DNA of 64,000 bases from Olleya sp. YS (GTDB lineage: Bacteria; Bacteroidota; Bacteroidia; Flavobacteriales; Flavobacteriaceae): positions 2,443,001 to 2,507,000 of the forward strand of contig NZ_CP121685.1 in NCBI RefSeq assembly GCF_029760915.1. Reading direction: 5' to 3'. Shown here piece after piece: positions 7,996-17,942 of this stretch (its first letter is position 1; every line of letters starts with the position of its first letter). A program made the translations under genes and the position numbers. The notes beneath the pieces are model-generated. The model saw only the letters and a program-made list of their open reading frames with translations, searched no databases and had not been told where the DNA came from.

Positions 7996-9372
7996 CTATA
8001 AATGTATCACTTCATCGTAAGCAGCTGCTACCGCTTCCATAACTGCTTCACTCATTGTAGGATGAGGATGTACTGCTTTTAATACTTCATGTCCAGTAGT
8101 TTCTAGTTTACGACCTAAAACCGCTTCGGCAATCATGTCTGTTACTCCTGCACCAATCATATGGCACCCTAACCATTCGCCATATTTAGCATCAAAAATA
8201 ACTTTTACAAATCCATCTTTAGTTCCAGAAGCACTTGCTTTTCCTGAAGCCGAGAACGGAAATTTTCCGACTTTAATCTCATAACCTTGATCTTTTGCTT
8301 GTTGTTCAGTTAAACCAACAGATGCAATTTCTGGTGCACAATAGGTACAACCAGGAATGTTTCCATAATCTAAAGCTTCAACATGGTGTCCTGCAATTTT
8401 CTCGACACATAATATACCTTCTGCAGAAGCAACGTGTGCTAATGCTTGACCAGGTGTTACATCTCCAATTGCATAGTAACCAGGTATATTAGTTTGGTAA
8501 TAGTCATTGACCAAGATTTTGTCTCTATCTACAGCAATACCAACGTCTTCCAAGCCTATGTTTTCGATATTAGTTTTAATACCAACAGCGCTTAAAATAA
8601 TATCAGCTTCTAAAACTTCTTCACCATTACTGGTTTTTACAGTTGCTTTTACACCTTTTCCAGAAGTATCTACTTTAGTAACCTCAGATGATGTCATGAT
8701 TTTGATACCAGATTTTTTAAACGATTTTTCTAATTGCTTAGACACGTCAATATCTTCAACAGGTACTATATTTGGTAAATACTCTACAACAGTAACTTCC
8801 GTTCCCATAGAGTTATAAACATAAGCAAACTCAACACCAATAGCTCCAGAACCTACAACAATCATCTTTTTTGGCTGATCTTTTAAAGTCATAGCTTCAC
8901 GATAGCCAATTACTTTTTTACCATCCTGTGGTAAACTTGGTAACTCTCTAGATCTTGCGCCAGTTGCAACTATTATATGGTCAGCACTGTATTCTTTTCC
9001 TTCAACCTCTACCTTTTTACCAGGTTTAAGTTTTCCAAAACCTTCGATAATGTCAATTTTGTTCTTTTTCATTAAAAACTGAACCCCTTTACTCATCCCA
9101 TCAGCTACATTTCTGCTTCGTTGGATAACAGCATCAAAATCATGAGTGGCTTCTTTGACCTTTAACCCGTAGTCTTCAGCATGTTTTAAATAATCAAAAA
9201 CCTGAGCACTTTTAATTAAGGCTTTAGTTGGGATGCAACCCCAATTTAAACAAACACCACCTAGGCTTTCTTTTTCTACTACAGCTGTTTTAAATCCTAA
9301 TTGCGAAGCTCTAATAGCAGTAACATAACCACCAGGTCCACTTCCAAGAACAATAATATCGTATTTACTCAT
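7996..9372 (-). CDS. lpdA: dihydrolipoyl dehydrogenase (E3)
   Basis: FAD-dependent enzyme that reoxidises dihydrolipoamide in the pyruvate and 2-oxoglutarate dehydrogenase complexes, passing electrons to NAD+. 458 residues, normal length. Visible features: FAD-binding GSGPGG at residues 10-15, redox disulfide C41/C46 in GGVCLNWGCIPTK, NAD-binding GSGAIGVEF near 175, the AIGDVTPGQALAH FAD motif near 300-315, and the active-site HPHPTMSE of the dimerisation domain near the C-terminus. Monocistronic; no E1/E2 genes are adjacent. Confidence 0.96.
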   Translation of the reverse strand: MSKYDIIVLGSGPGGYVTAIRASQLGFKTAVVEKESLGGVCLNWGCIPTKALIKSAQVFDYLKHAEDYGLKVKEATHDFDAVIQRSRNVADGMSKGVQFLMKKNKIDIIEGFGKLKPGKKVEVEGKEYSADHIIVATGARSRELPSLPQDGKKVIGYREAMTLKDQPKKMIVVGSGAIGVEFAYVYNSMGTEVTVVEYLPNIVPVEDIDVSKQLEKSFKKSGIKIMTSSEVTKVDTSGKGVKATVKTSNGEEVLEADIILSAVGIKTNIENIGLEDVGIAVDRDKILVNDYYQTNIPGYYAIGDVTPGQALAHVASAEGILCVEKIAGHHVEALDYGNIPGCTYCAPEIASVGLTEQQAKDQGYEIKVGKFPFSASGKASASGTKDGFVKVIFDAKYGEWLGCHMIGAGVTDMIAEAVLGRKLETTGHEVLKAVHPHPTMSEAVMEAVAAAYDEVIHL

Positions 9373-9599
9373 CGTTAAATGTTTAGTCGTTTTTAAGAGG
9401 TTACGAATTTACAAAACAAAGCCGAAATAATAAATCGAAGTTTCATTTTTATTTAGCATACCTTAAAGATCAAGATATCAATACTTACTCTGTTTGAGGA
9501 ACTCTAACAGACAGTTCAAATATGTGGTAACGATTAATTGACTATAAACAAATGTTTAATCCTTTTTGTGTAAATAGTACGGAAATAGATGATAAGAAA

Positions 9600-10004
9600 T
9601 TATTTATCGTCTTTAGACGAAAAATCTACACTTGCAGAGTTTACACAATAGCGCGTACCTGTTTCAGTTGGTCCATCATTAAAAACATGACCTAAATGAC
9701 CACCACAGTTGGAACAAACAATTTCTGTTCTAATCATACCGTGTGACTTATCTAGTACATTGTTTACTGTACCTTTAATAGCATCATCAAAACTTGGCCA
9801 ACCGCAACCGGATTCAAATTTGCTGTTACTTTCAAAAAGTTGTTGATTACAACCAGCACAATGGTAAGTTCCATCTTCAAAATGAAGATTGTACTTTCCT
9901 GTGTGTGGCATTTCTGTGCCTTTTTTTCGAAGAATTCTATATTGCTCGTCAGTTAACTCTTGACGCCACTCATCTTCAGTTTTGTAGATTTTATAATTAC
10001 TCAT
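9600..10004 (-). CDS. msrB: peptide-methionine (R)-S-oxide reductase, cytosolic
   Basis: Repairs methionine-R-sulfoxide in proteins. 134 residues, no signal peptide. Structural zinc is held by C49/C52 (CAGC) and C97/C100 (CSNC); the catalytic Cys is C120 in RYCVNS. C67 in SGCGWPSF is available as a recycling cysteine. It overlaps the 3' end of the upstream msrB copy by 8 bases (9997-10004), so the two are translationally coupled, giving the cell the same repair chemistry in two compartments. Confidence 0.95.
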   Translation of the reverse strand: MSNYKIYKTEDEWRQELTDEQYRILRKKGTEMPHTGKYNLHFEDGTYHCAGCNQQLFESNSKFESGCGWPSFDDAIKGTVNNVLDKSHGMIRTEIVCSNCGGHLGHVFNDGPTETGTRYCVNSASVDFSSKDDK

Positions 10005-10485
10005 TTCTAGGTTTAAAATTTAAAGCAACTCCGTTAATACAATGTCTTTTTCCAGTAGTAGCACTTGGACCATCGTTAAAGACATGTCCTAAATGTCCAC
10101 CACAAGTAGCGCAATGTTCTTCGGTTCTGGTATATCCTAAATCGTTATCAGTAGAATAAGCAACATTGTTATCAATACATCTATCAAAACTTGGCCATCC
10201 AGTACCAGAATCAAATTTATTTTCACTTTTAAATAATGGTGTATCACATCCAGCGCAATGGTAAGTTCCAGGTCTGTATTCTTTATTTAAAGGACTTGAA
10301 AACGCACGCTCTGTGCCTGCTTCACGCAAAACATAATACTCCTTTTTACTTAATATTTTTTTCCACTCTGCTTCTGTTTTTGAAACTTCGTAGGTTGTAT
10401 TTTCTGTTTTTTCTGGAGTGTCTTGAGCATTAGATTTACAATTAAAAAATGCTAAAACCAGTAATAATAATGCTAAGTTTTTCAT
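9997..10485 (-). CDS. msrB: peptide-methionine (R)-S-oxide reductase, lipoprotein form
   Basis: 162 residues with a lipoprotein signal (lipobox FFNC, lipidated Cys 16), followed by a Glu/Thr-rich linker and a complete MsrB domain: zinc ligands C77/C80 and C125/C128, catalytic C149 in RHCING. The segment SGTGWPSF has Thr where the cytosolic neighbour has Cys, so recycling of the catalytic sulfenic acid probably uses another partner. Expected to act in the periplasm on oxidised envelope proteins. First gene of a two-gene msrB operon. Confidence 0.94.
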   Translation of the reverse strand: MKNLALLLLVLAFFNCKSNAQDTPEKTENTTYEVSKTEAEWKKILSKKEYYVLREAGTERAFSSPLNKEYRPGTYHCAGCDTPLFKSENKFDSGTGWPSFDRCIDNNVAYSTDNDLGYTRTEEHCATCGGHLGHVFNDGPSATTGKRHCINGVALNFKPRNE

Positions 10486-10618
10486 AATTTTCTTTTTCTT
10501 AAAGATAATTTAAAATGTTTACACTGTTAATTTTTAGTCGTATTTTTAAGTTAATAATAACATTTTAGTATTCGGTAATTATAATGTAACTTTTCAACTT
10601 GAAAGAATTATTCGTTTT

Positions 10619-12022
10619 ATGAGAATTATACATATTAGTGCAGAATGTTATCCTATTGCTAAAGTTGGAGGATTAGCAGATGTTGTTGGAGCTTTACCCA
10701 AATACCAAAATAAATTAGGGCATCCAACGTCTGTGGTAATGCCTTTTTATAATAACGAATTTACACAATCATATGCATTTTATAAGATTTACGAAGCACC
10801 TTTGCTTTTAGGTGATTCTGAAATAACTTTTAAAGTTTTAAAAACAAAAGATCCAGTTTTAGATGTTGACGTCTATTTTATTGACATTCCGGAGCTTTTA
10901 CACAAAGATTATGTTTACTCTTCAGACGATACAGTAAGGTTTTTAGCATTCCAAATTGCAGTTTTAGATTGGGTTTTAGAGCTTAAAGATAAACCAGATA
11001 TTATCCATTGTCATGATCATCACACAGGATTGATACCCTTTATGCTTCAAGAAAGCTATAAGTATGAATCATTAAACAAGATTCCAGTAATTACCACTAT
11101 ACATAATGCGCAATACCAAGGTTGGTTTGGGTATGATAAATTACATTTAATACCAGAATTTGATAGCTCAAATACAGGACTGTTAGACTGGAACAATACT
11201 ATCAATCCTCTAGCTGCTGCAATTAAGTGTGCTTGGCGAGTAACGACAGTATCACCAAGTTATATGGAAGAACTTAAAGAACACGCAAACGGATTAGAAG
11301 CTTTATTAGGACATGAAAGCAACAAATGTATTGGTATTTTAAACGGAATTGATACTAATGTATGGAATCCAGAAACGGATAGCTATATAATAAAAAATTA
11401 TAGCAGTAAAACTGTTCAATCTGGACGGAAAGCTAATAAAAAATGGTTATGCGACCAATTTAATCTGGATGTAACCAAGCCATTATTTGCATTTATTGGT
11501 AGATTAGTAGGTGAGAAAGGTGTAGATGTATTTCCTGAAGTGTTTAAAAATAGCCTACAAAATAAGGCTATATCAATTTTAGTTTTAGGATCTGGACAAT
11601 CCGATACCGAAGACGCTTTAAATAATTTAAAACCGCTTTTTCAAGGACAATATAATGCGTATATTGGTTATGACGAAAAACTCTCGCACATCATTTACGC
11701 TGGAGCGGATTTTTTATTAATGCCATCAAGAGTAGAGCCTTGTGGATTAAACCAGATGTACGCCTTACGATACGGAACCATACCAATAGTAAGACGAATA
11801 GGAGGATTAAAAGATACTGTTATCGATATAACTAATAATGGTTTTGGACTATGTCACGATAATGTTAGTGCAGCAGAAGTAGAACATGCTATAGACAGAG
11901 CAACTTTACTTTATAACAATCAAGCAAAATTTAAAACTATTAGACAACATATAATGACTATTGACCATTCTTGGGATATGTCAGCTCAAGCATATATAAA
12001 TTTATACCAATCCATAAACTAA
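10619..12022 (+). CDS. glgA: glycogen synthase (ADP-glucose type)
   Basis: GT5 glycosyltransferase that extends alpha-1,4-glucan from ADP-glucose. 467 residues, usual length. The ADP-glucose-binding KVGGLADV lies at about residues 15-22 and the C-terminal GT-B half has 'FIGRLVGEKGVDVF' and 'MPSRVEPCGLNQMYALRYG' (the E-x7-E-like catalytic region). First gene of a glgA-glgC-glgB-GH31 series on the plus strand, with only 6 bases to glgC. Confidence 0.95.
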   Translation: MRIIHISAECYPIAKVGGLADVVGALPKYQNKLGHPTSVVMPFYNNEFTQSYAFYKIYEAPLLLGDSEITFKVLKTKDPVLDVDVYFIDIPELLHKDYVYSSDDTVRFLAFQIAVLDWVLELKDKPDIIHCHDHHTGLIPFMLQESYKYESLNKIPVITTIHNAQYQGWFGYDKLHLIPEFDSSNTGLLDWNNTINPLAAAIKCAWRVTTVSPSYMEELKEHANGLEALLGHESNKCIGILNGIDTNVWNPETDSYIIKNYSSKTVQSGRKANKKWLCDQFNLDVTKPLFAFIGRLVGEKGVDVFPEVFKNSLQNKAISILVLGSGQSDTEDALNNLKPLFQGQYNAYIGYDEKLSHIIYAGADFLLMPSRVEPCGLNQMYALRYGTIPIVRRIGGLKDTVIDITNNGFGLCHDNVSAAEVEHAIDRATLLYNNQAKFKTIRQHIMTIDHSWDMSAQAYINLYQSIN

Positions 12023-12028
12023 AAAAAT

Positions 12029-13294
12029 ATGATTAATAACGATGTATTATCCATTATACTAGGCGGAGGACAAGGTTCTAGACTATACCCTTTAACAGCA
12101 GATAGATCTAAACCTGCAGTACCAATAGCAGGTAAATACAGGCTAGTTGATATACCAATTTCTAATTGTATAAATTCGGATATCAAACGCATGTATGTTT
12201 TAACCCAGTTTAATTCTGCATCATTAAATAAACATATTAAAAATACTTATCATTTCAGTTTTTTTAGTTCTGCTTTTGTAGACGTTCTAGCAGCAGAACA
12301 AACAATGCAAAGTGACAAATGGTTTCAAGGAACAGCAGACGCAGTTAGACAGAGCATGCATCATTTTTTGAGTCATGATTTTAAATATGCGTTAATACTT
12401 TCTGGAGATCAGCTTTATAACATGGATTTCCAAGACATGATTAATAACCATGTAAAAAGTAATGCAGAAATATCTATAGCAACGTATCCAGTTACTGCTA
12501 AAGAAGCAACTGGTTTTGGATTATTAAAAACTGATAACAACAATACTATAACTTCGTTTATAGAAAAACCAGCAGCTGATTTGTTACCAGACTGGACATC
12601 GGATGTTAGTGACGATATGAAAAAACAAGGTAGGCACTATCTAGCATCTATGGGTATATATATATTTAATAGAGAACTTTTAATGCAATTAATGGATAAT
12701 CCAGATACAATAGATTTTGGAAAAGAAATCATACCTCAATCCATTCATAAACACAAAACTACTAGCTATCAATATGAAGGGTATTGGACAGATATTGGTA
12801 CCATAGATTCTTTTTTTGAAGCTAATTTAGGTCTAACTGATGATATACCTAAATTTAATTTATATGATGAAGACAGAGTATTTACAAGAGCTAGAATATT
12901 ACCAACATCAAAAATTTCTGGTACTTTATTAAATAAAACAGTCATTGCTGATGGTTGCATAATTCACGCTGCTAAAATTGAAAGAAGTGTCATTGGTATT
13001 AGATCTAGAATAGGTAAGGAGTCTGTGATATTAAATACATATATGATGGGAAGTGATTCTTACGAGTCTTTAAAGTTTATTGAAGAAAACAAGATAATTA
13101 ATCTTTTGGGTATTGGTGATCGATGTTACATAAATAATTGTATTGTAGATAAAAATTGTAGAATTGGAGATGATGTTAAAATAGAAGGCGGTAAGCATCT
13201 TAAAGATACAGAAACTGAAACCTATCTTATAAAAGATGGTATAGTAGTTATTAAAAAAGGTGCTACAATACCAAAAGGAACTATAATTAAATAA
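12029..13294 (+). CDS. glgC: glucose-1-phosphate adenylyltransferase
   Basis: Makes ADP-glucose from ATP and glucose-1-phosphate, the committed step of bacterial glycogen synthesis. 421 residues. N-terminal nucleotidyltransferase signature GGGQGSRLYPLT with SKPAVPIAGKYRLVDIPISNC, the substrate segment 'GYWTDIGTIDSF', and a C-terminal left-handed beta-helix ending in a run of GD/IK hexapeptide-like repeats. It lies between glgA and glgB with short spacers, so supply and use of ADP-glucose are co-expressed. Confidence 0.96.
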   Translation: MINNDVLSIILGGGQGSRLYPLTADRSKPAVPIAGKYRLVDIPISNCINSDIKRMYVLTQFNSASLNKHIKNTYHFSFFSSAFVDVLAAEQTMQSDKWFQGTADAVRQSMHHFLSHDFKYALILSGDQLYNMDFQDMINNHVKSNAEISIATYPVTAKEATGFGLLKTDNNNTITSFIEKPAADLLPDWTSDVSDDMKKQGRHYLASMGIYIFNRELLMQLMDNPDTIDFGKEIIPQSIHKHKTTSYQYEGYWTDIGTIDSFFEANLGLTDDIPKFNLYDEDRVFTRARILPTSKISGTLLNKTVIADGCIIHAAKIERSVIGIRSRIGKESVILNTYMMGSDSYESLKFIEENKIINLLGIGDRCYINNCIVDKNCRIGDDVKIEGGKHLKDTETETYLIKDGIVVIKKGATIPKGTIIK

Positions 13295-13324
13295 CCCAAT
13301 TTATTTTATCCAAAAAAGCAATAT

Positions 13325-15238
13325 ATGTCCAAAGTAATAGCGCATAGCTTATTCACAGATTTTGATATCAATCTTTTTAAGGCAGGAAAACACTATAAGT
13401 TGTACGAGAAGTTTGGCTCGCATATCACTTCTGTAAATGGAGTAGAGGGTACTTATTTTGCAGTTTGGGCACCAAGTGCAAAACAAGTATCAGTAATTGG
13501 TGACTTTAATTTTTGGAACGAGGATGAGCACCTATTAAATGTACGTTGGGACGAAAGCGGTATTTGGGAAGGATTTATACCTCATGTTGGTAAAGGCACC
13601 ATTTATAAATATAAAATTCAAAGTCATAATAATGGTATTGTTACAGAAAAAGCAGATCCTTACGCTAGACGTTATGAACATAATCCCAAAACAGCATCAA
13701 TTGTATGGGAAGACGATTATAAGTGGAAAGATTCCAAATGGATGAAATCCAGAAAAAAGTACAATGCGTTAGATGCTCCATTTTCTGTATACGAAGTCCA
13801 TTTAGGTTCTTGGAAAAAACAAATAGAAGAAAATCGTTTTTTGTCTTATGTCGAGTTAGCTGATGATTTAGCTAATTACGTCAAAGAGATGAATTTTACA
13901 CATGTAGAGTTGATGCCAATAATGGAGTTTCCGTACGACCCAAGTTGGGGTTATCAGGTAACTGGTTATTTTGCGCCAACATCGCGATTTGGATATCCAG
14001 AAGAATTTAAACTTTTAGTCGACAAACTACATGAAAATAATATTGGAATTATCTTAGATTGGGTTCCATCACATTTCCCTGAAGATGCACATGGTTTAGG
14101 CTTTTTTGATGGTTCATGTTTGTATGAACATCCTGATAAACGTAAAGGATATCATCAAGATTGGAAAAGTTTAATTTTTAACTACGGTCGTAATGAAGTT
14201 AAATCTTTTTTAATTAGTAACGCTTTATTCTGGTTAGATCAATTTCATGCAGATGGATTACGTGTTGATGCTGTAGCCTCTATGTTGTTTTTAGACTATT
14301 CTAGAGAGGAAGGCGAGTGGGAACCTAATATTTATGGCGGAAGAGAAAATTTAGAAGCAATTGCTTTTATGAAAGAATTAAACGAAGCTATTTATGGAAG
14401 TTTTCCAGATGTGCAATCTATTGCTGAAGAATCTACAGCATTTCCAGGTGTATCAAAACCTGTGTTTTTAGGAGGATTAGGCTTTGGTATGAAATGGATG
14501 ATGGGTTGGATGCATGATACATTACAATATTTTGGTAAAGAACCTATTTATAGAAAACACCATCAAAACGATATTACCTTTTCCTTGACGTATGCTTTTA
14601 CTGAAAATTTTATGTTGCCTTTAAGTCACGACGAAGTTGTTTATGGTAAAAAATCTATTTTAAACAGGATGCCTGGAGACGAGTGGCAAAAATTTGCAAA
14701 TTTACGCGTTTTATATGGTTATATGTTTACACATCCAGGCACAAAACTCTTATTTCAAGGTGCAGAATTTGGACAAAGTGAAGAGTGGGATTTTCAAACT
14801 AGTTTAGACTGGCATTTATTGCAATACAAGCCACATAAAGGTATCCAAGAGTATATTAAAGCTATCAATGCATTATACAAATCTGAGCCTGCATTACACG
14901 AAAAACAATTCTCTCATGACGGTTTTGAGTGGATAGATTATGGAGATGCTGAGCATTCAGTTTTAGTGTATATTAGAAAAGGAAACAAGCCAAAAGATAA
15001 TGTTATTGTAGCTTGTAATATGACACCTGTTCCGTTAGTAAATTATAGAATAGGTTTGCCAAAAAAAGGAACACTTACCGAGATTTTTAATAGCGATAAC
15101 GCTTCATTTTATGGTAGTAGTAATTTTGAAAACAAACCATTAACAAGTCAAACCAAATTGTGGCACGCTAGAAAAAATTCAACAGAAATTACTATTCCAC
15201 CTCTTGGGATGGTAGTACTTAAATATGGTACTAAATAA
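13325..15238 (+). CDS. glgB: 1,4-alpha-glucan branching enzyme
   Basis: Introduces alpha-1,6 branches into glycogen. 637 residues: an N-terminal CBM48/E-set domain (about 25-125, GTYFAVWAPSAKQVSVIGDFNFW), then a GH13 barrel with DLRVDAV-type nucleophile region (GLRVDAVASML near residue 310), acid/base region 'SIAEESTAFPG' and 'LPLSHDEVVYGK' as the third catalytic segment, and a C-terminal beta domain. It lacks the extra N-terminal module of longer (about 730-residue) forms. Third gene of the glycogen series; the next gene follows after about 170 bases. Confidence 0.96.
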   Translation: MSKVIAHSLFTDFDINLFKAGKHYKLYEKFGSHITSVNGVEGTYFAVWAPSAKQVSVIGDFNFWNEDEHLLNVRWDESGIWEGFIPHVGKGTIYKYKIQSHNNGIVTEKADPYARRYEHNPKTASIVWEDDYKWKDSKWMKSRKKYNALDAPFSVYEVHLGSWKKQIEENRFLSYVELADDLANYVKEMNFTHVELMPIMEFPYDPSWGYQVTGYFAPTSRFGYPEEFKLLVDKLHENNIGIILDWVPSHFPEDAHGLGFFDGSCLYEHPDKRKGYHQDWKSLIFNYGRNEVKSFLISNALFWLDQFHADGLRVDAVASMLFLDYSREEGEWEPNIYGGRENLEAIAFMKELNEAIYGSFPDVQSIAEESTAFPGVSKPVFLGGLGFGMKWMMGWMHDTLQYFGKEPIYRKHHQNDITFSLTYAFTENFMLPLSHDEVVYGKKSILNRMPGDEWQKFANLRVLYGYMFTHPGTKLLFQGAEFGQSEEWDFQTSLDWHLLQYKPHKGIQEYIKAINALYKSEPALHEKQFSHDGFEWIDYGDAEHSVLVYIRKGNKPKDNVIVACNMTPVPLVNYRIGLPKKGTLTEIFNSDNASFYGSSNFENKPLTSQTKLWHARKNSTEITIPPLGMVVLKYGTK

Positions 15239-15259
15239 TACATATTAATCTTTAATTAT

Positions 15260-15285
15260 TTGATTTTTTAAGGTCTAAAAATCAA
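15260..15285. promoter_or_regulatory. inverted repeat in the glgB-GH31 spacer
   Basis: TTGATTTTT (15260-15268) and AAAAATCAA (15277-15285) form a perfect 9-base inverted repeat with an 8-base centre. No T-run follows, so it is not a classic terminator. It could be an operator or an mRNA stem between glgB and the alpha-glucosidase gene. Confidence 0.4.
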
Positions 15286-15407
15286 GGATCTAATAATTTA
15301 CAATCCCGAAAACGTTATAGTTAATAATTCGTGATAATATATAGTACCAATGCTTTCGTAACAGTTTTATTTTCCGTTTTTTTACTTTAAATTATTTATA
15401 TACAATT

Positions 15408-17813
15408 ATGATTGTAAATACAGAACTAGAACAAAAGGGAAACCTATTTCCTTCGCAAATAATACAATTTAAAAAGGACGTTGACACCTTATATTTCTAT
15501 ACAGAAAACAATGTTGTTCTTCAACTTACAGTGCTAAGAGATAGTGTGTTAAGGTTTAGATACACAACTACTGGCACATTTGATAACGATTTTTCTTATG
15601 CAATAACCAAATATGCAAGTACTGGTTATAACAAGCTAGAGATAAGTGAAAACAATGAAAATTTTATCATAACAACTTCAAAATTGAGATGTGAGGTGTC
15701 TAAGAAAGATGCAAGAGTTTCTCTTTATGATGTTAAAACAGACGAGCTAATCAATGAAGACGAAATTGGTTTTCATTGGGAAGAAAGCTACGAGTATGGT
15801 GGTAACATTGTAAAAATGAGTAAGGTTGTAAACGAGCGCGAAAGCTACTTTGGTTTAGGTGATAAACCAGAACATTTAAATTTAAAAGGAAAACGATTTC
15901 AAAATTGGGTAACAGATTCTTACGCCTACGGAAAAGAAACAGATCCAATCTATAAAGCTATACCATTTTTTACTGGATTACATCATGGTAAAGCTTATGG
16001 TATTTTCTTTGATAATACATTTCGATCGTATTTTGATTTTGGTCAAGAACGACGTAATGTCACAAGCTTTTGGGCTCAAGGAGGAGAAATGAATTACTAT
16101 TTTATTTATGGGCCTCAAATGCAAGATGTCGTAGAAAGTTATACAGATTTAACAGGTAAACCACATCAACTTCCACCATTATGGGCTTTAGGATTTCATC
16201 AATGCAAATGGAGTTATTATCCAGAAGCAGAAGTTAAAGCTGTGACCTCTAAGTTTAGAGAATTACAAATACCATGTGATGCTATTTATTTAGACATTGA
16301 TTATATGGATGGATTTAGATGTTTTACGTGGAATAAAGAGCATTTTCCAGACCCAAAACGCATGGTGCAAGAGTTATATGACGATGGGTTTAAAACCGTA
16401 GCTATTATAGATCCAGGGATTAAAATAGATAACGAATACGATGTTTTTAAAGAAGCTTTAGATAAAGATTATTTCTGTAAGCGTGCAGATGGACCTTACA
16501 TGAAAGGTAAGGTATGGCCAGGAGAGTGTTATTTTCCAGATTTTACAAAACCAGAAGTTAGAGATTGGTGGTCTGGGTTATTTAAAGAATTAGTAGAAGA
16601 AATAGGTGTGCGAGGCGTTTGGAATGATATGAACGAGCCAGCAGTTATGGAAGTACCAAATAAAACGTTTCCAGACGATGTACGTCATGATTATGATGGT
16701 AATCCATGTAGCCACAGAAAAGCACACAATGTGTATGGTATGCAAATGGCTAGAGCGACCTACCATGGTATGAAAAAATTTAACTACCCTAAACGTCCAT
16801 TTGTAATTACTCGTGCAGCTTATTCTGGTACGCAACGATACACATCTACTTGGACAGGAGACAATGTTGCTACTTGGGAGCATTTATGGATTGCTAATGT
16901 ACAAGCGCAACGTATGGCAATGTCGGGATTTAGTTTTGCAGGAAGCGATATTGGTGGATTTGCTGAGCAACCACAAGGCGAATTGTTTACTCGATGGATT
17001 CAATTAGGAATTTTCCATCCATTTTGTCGTGTACATTCATCTGGTGACCATGGAGATCAAGAACCTTGGGCATTTGATGAAGATGTTACAGATGTAGTAC
17101 GTAAGTTTATTGAAATTAGATATCAATTATTACCCTATTTATACACAGCATTTTGGAATTTGGTAGAGCATGGGACGCCAATTTTAAAATCGTTAGTGAT
17201 GTTTGATCAAGAAGATAATCAAACGCACTACAGAACAGACGAGTTTGTTTTTGGTAACCAAATACTTGTGTGCCCAATCCAAGAACCCAATGCAAAAGGT
17301 CGAAGAATGTACATTCCTAGAGGAACCTGGTATAATTACTGGACAGATGAAGTAGTTGAAGGTGGAAAAGAAAAGTGGGTGGATGCAGAAATAGATAGTA
17401 TGCCAATATTTATTAAAGAAGGAGCTGTAATCCCTAAATTTCCTATTCAACAATATGTAGGCGAAAAAAATATTGACGAGCTAGTTTTAGACGTGTATTT
17501 TAAACACGGTAAAGAATCGTCTCAACTTTTTGATGATGCTCATGATGGTTATGATTATACTAAGGGACGCTATAGCTTTAGAACTTTTAAATTAACAGGA
17601 AAGTCTAACGAGTTAATACTACAACAACATAAAGAAGGAAAGTACGAAGCCTCTTATCAAACCTTCAAATTAAATATTCATGGATTACCTTTTGAAATTA
17701 ATGAAATTCAATTGGATAACGAAACCATCTCTATTGAGCAATTAAAAGTTAATGGCACAGTCGCTATGGTAGTAAATAAAAACTTTAGTGAAATTCATTT
17801 AATCGGAAAATAA
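15408..17813 (+). CDS. glycoside hydrolase family 31 alpha-glucosidase
   Basis: 801 residues, no signal peptide, so cytosolic. Order: N-terminal beta-sandwich (galactose-mutarotase-like, about 1-240), a (beta/alpha)8 barrel with the GH31 signature WNDMNEP (nucleophile D407), 'GSDIGGF' and 'HSSGDHGDQEPW' (acid/base region near 550), then C-terminal beta domains. Likely releases glucose from alpha-1,4-linked malto-oligosaccharides, which fits its place directly after glgB. Exact specificity (alpha-glucosidase versus alpha-xylosidase or transglucosidase) is not decided by the motifs; context favours alpha-glucosidase. Confidence 0.9.
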   Translation: MIVNTELEQKGNLFPSQIIQFKKDVDTLYFYTENNVVLQLTVLRDSVLRFRYTTTGTFDNDFSYAITKYASTGYNKLEISENNENFIITTSKLRCEVSKKDARVSLYDVKTDELINEDEIGFHWEESYEYGGNIVKMSKVVNERESYFGLGDKPEHLNLKGKRFQNWVTDSYAYGKETDPIYKAIPFFTGLHHGKAYGIFFDNTFRSYFDFGQERRNVTSFWAQGGEMNYYFIYGPQMQDVVESYTDLTGKPHQLPPLWALGFHQCKWSYYPEAEVKAVTSKFRELQIPCDAIYLDIDYMDGFRCFTWNKEHFPDPKRMVQELYDDGFKTVAIIDPGIKIDNEYDVFKEALDKDYFCKRADGPYMKGKVWPGECYFPDFTKPEVRDWWSGLFKELVEEIGVRGVWNDMNEPAVMEVPNKTFPDDVRHDYDGNPCSHRKAHNVYGMQMARATYHGMKKFNYPKRPFVITRAAYSGTQRYTSTWTGDNVATWEHLWIANVQAQRMAMSGFSFAGSDIGGFAEQPQGELFTRWIQLGIFHPFCRVHSSGDHGDQEPWAFDEDVTDVVRKFIEIRYQLLPYLYTAFWNLVEHGTPILKSLVMFDQEDNQTHYRTDEFVFGNQILVCPIQEPNAKGRRMYIPRGTWYNYWTDEVVEGGKEKWVDAEIDSMPIFIKEGAVIPKFPIQQYVGEKNIDELVLDVYFKHGKESSQLFDDAHDGYDYTKGRYSFRTFKLTGKSNELILQQHKEGKYEASYQTFKLNIHGLPFEINEIQLDNETISIEQLKVNGTVAMVVNKNFSEIHLIGK

Positions 17814-17942
17814 TGCTATTAGAAATACAGTTTAAAGACTTTTTTTGAATATTGTCGATAAATTACTACAAGGTAAATGATGTCAATTGTTAATTTTTGG
17901 CTAAGTTTTTGTAGATTTATAGATGAAAAAATTATAATAATT

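Noticed and set aside
9373-9599. RNA gene or regulatory element in the gap between lpdA and msrB
   Set aside because: No stable stem, terminator or ORF with a recognised pattern was found.
15260-15285. Terminator after glgB
   Set aside because: The inverted repeat is not followed by a T-run, so it is listed only as a possible regulatory site.
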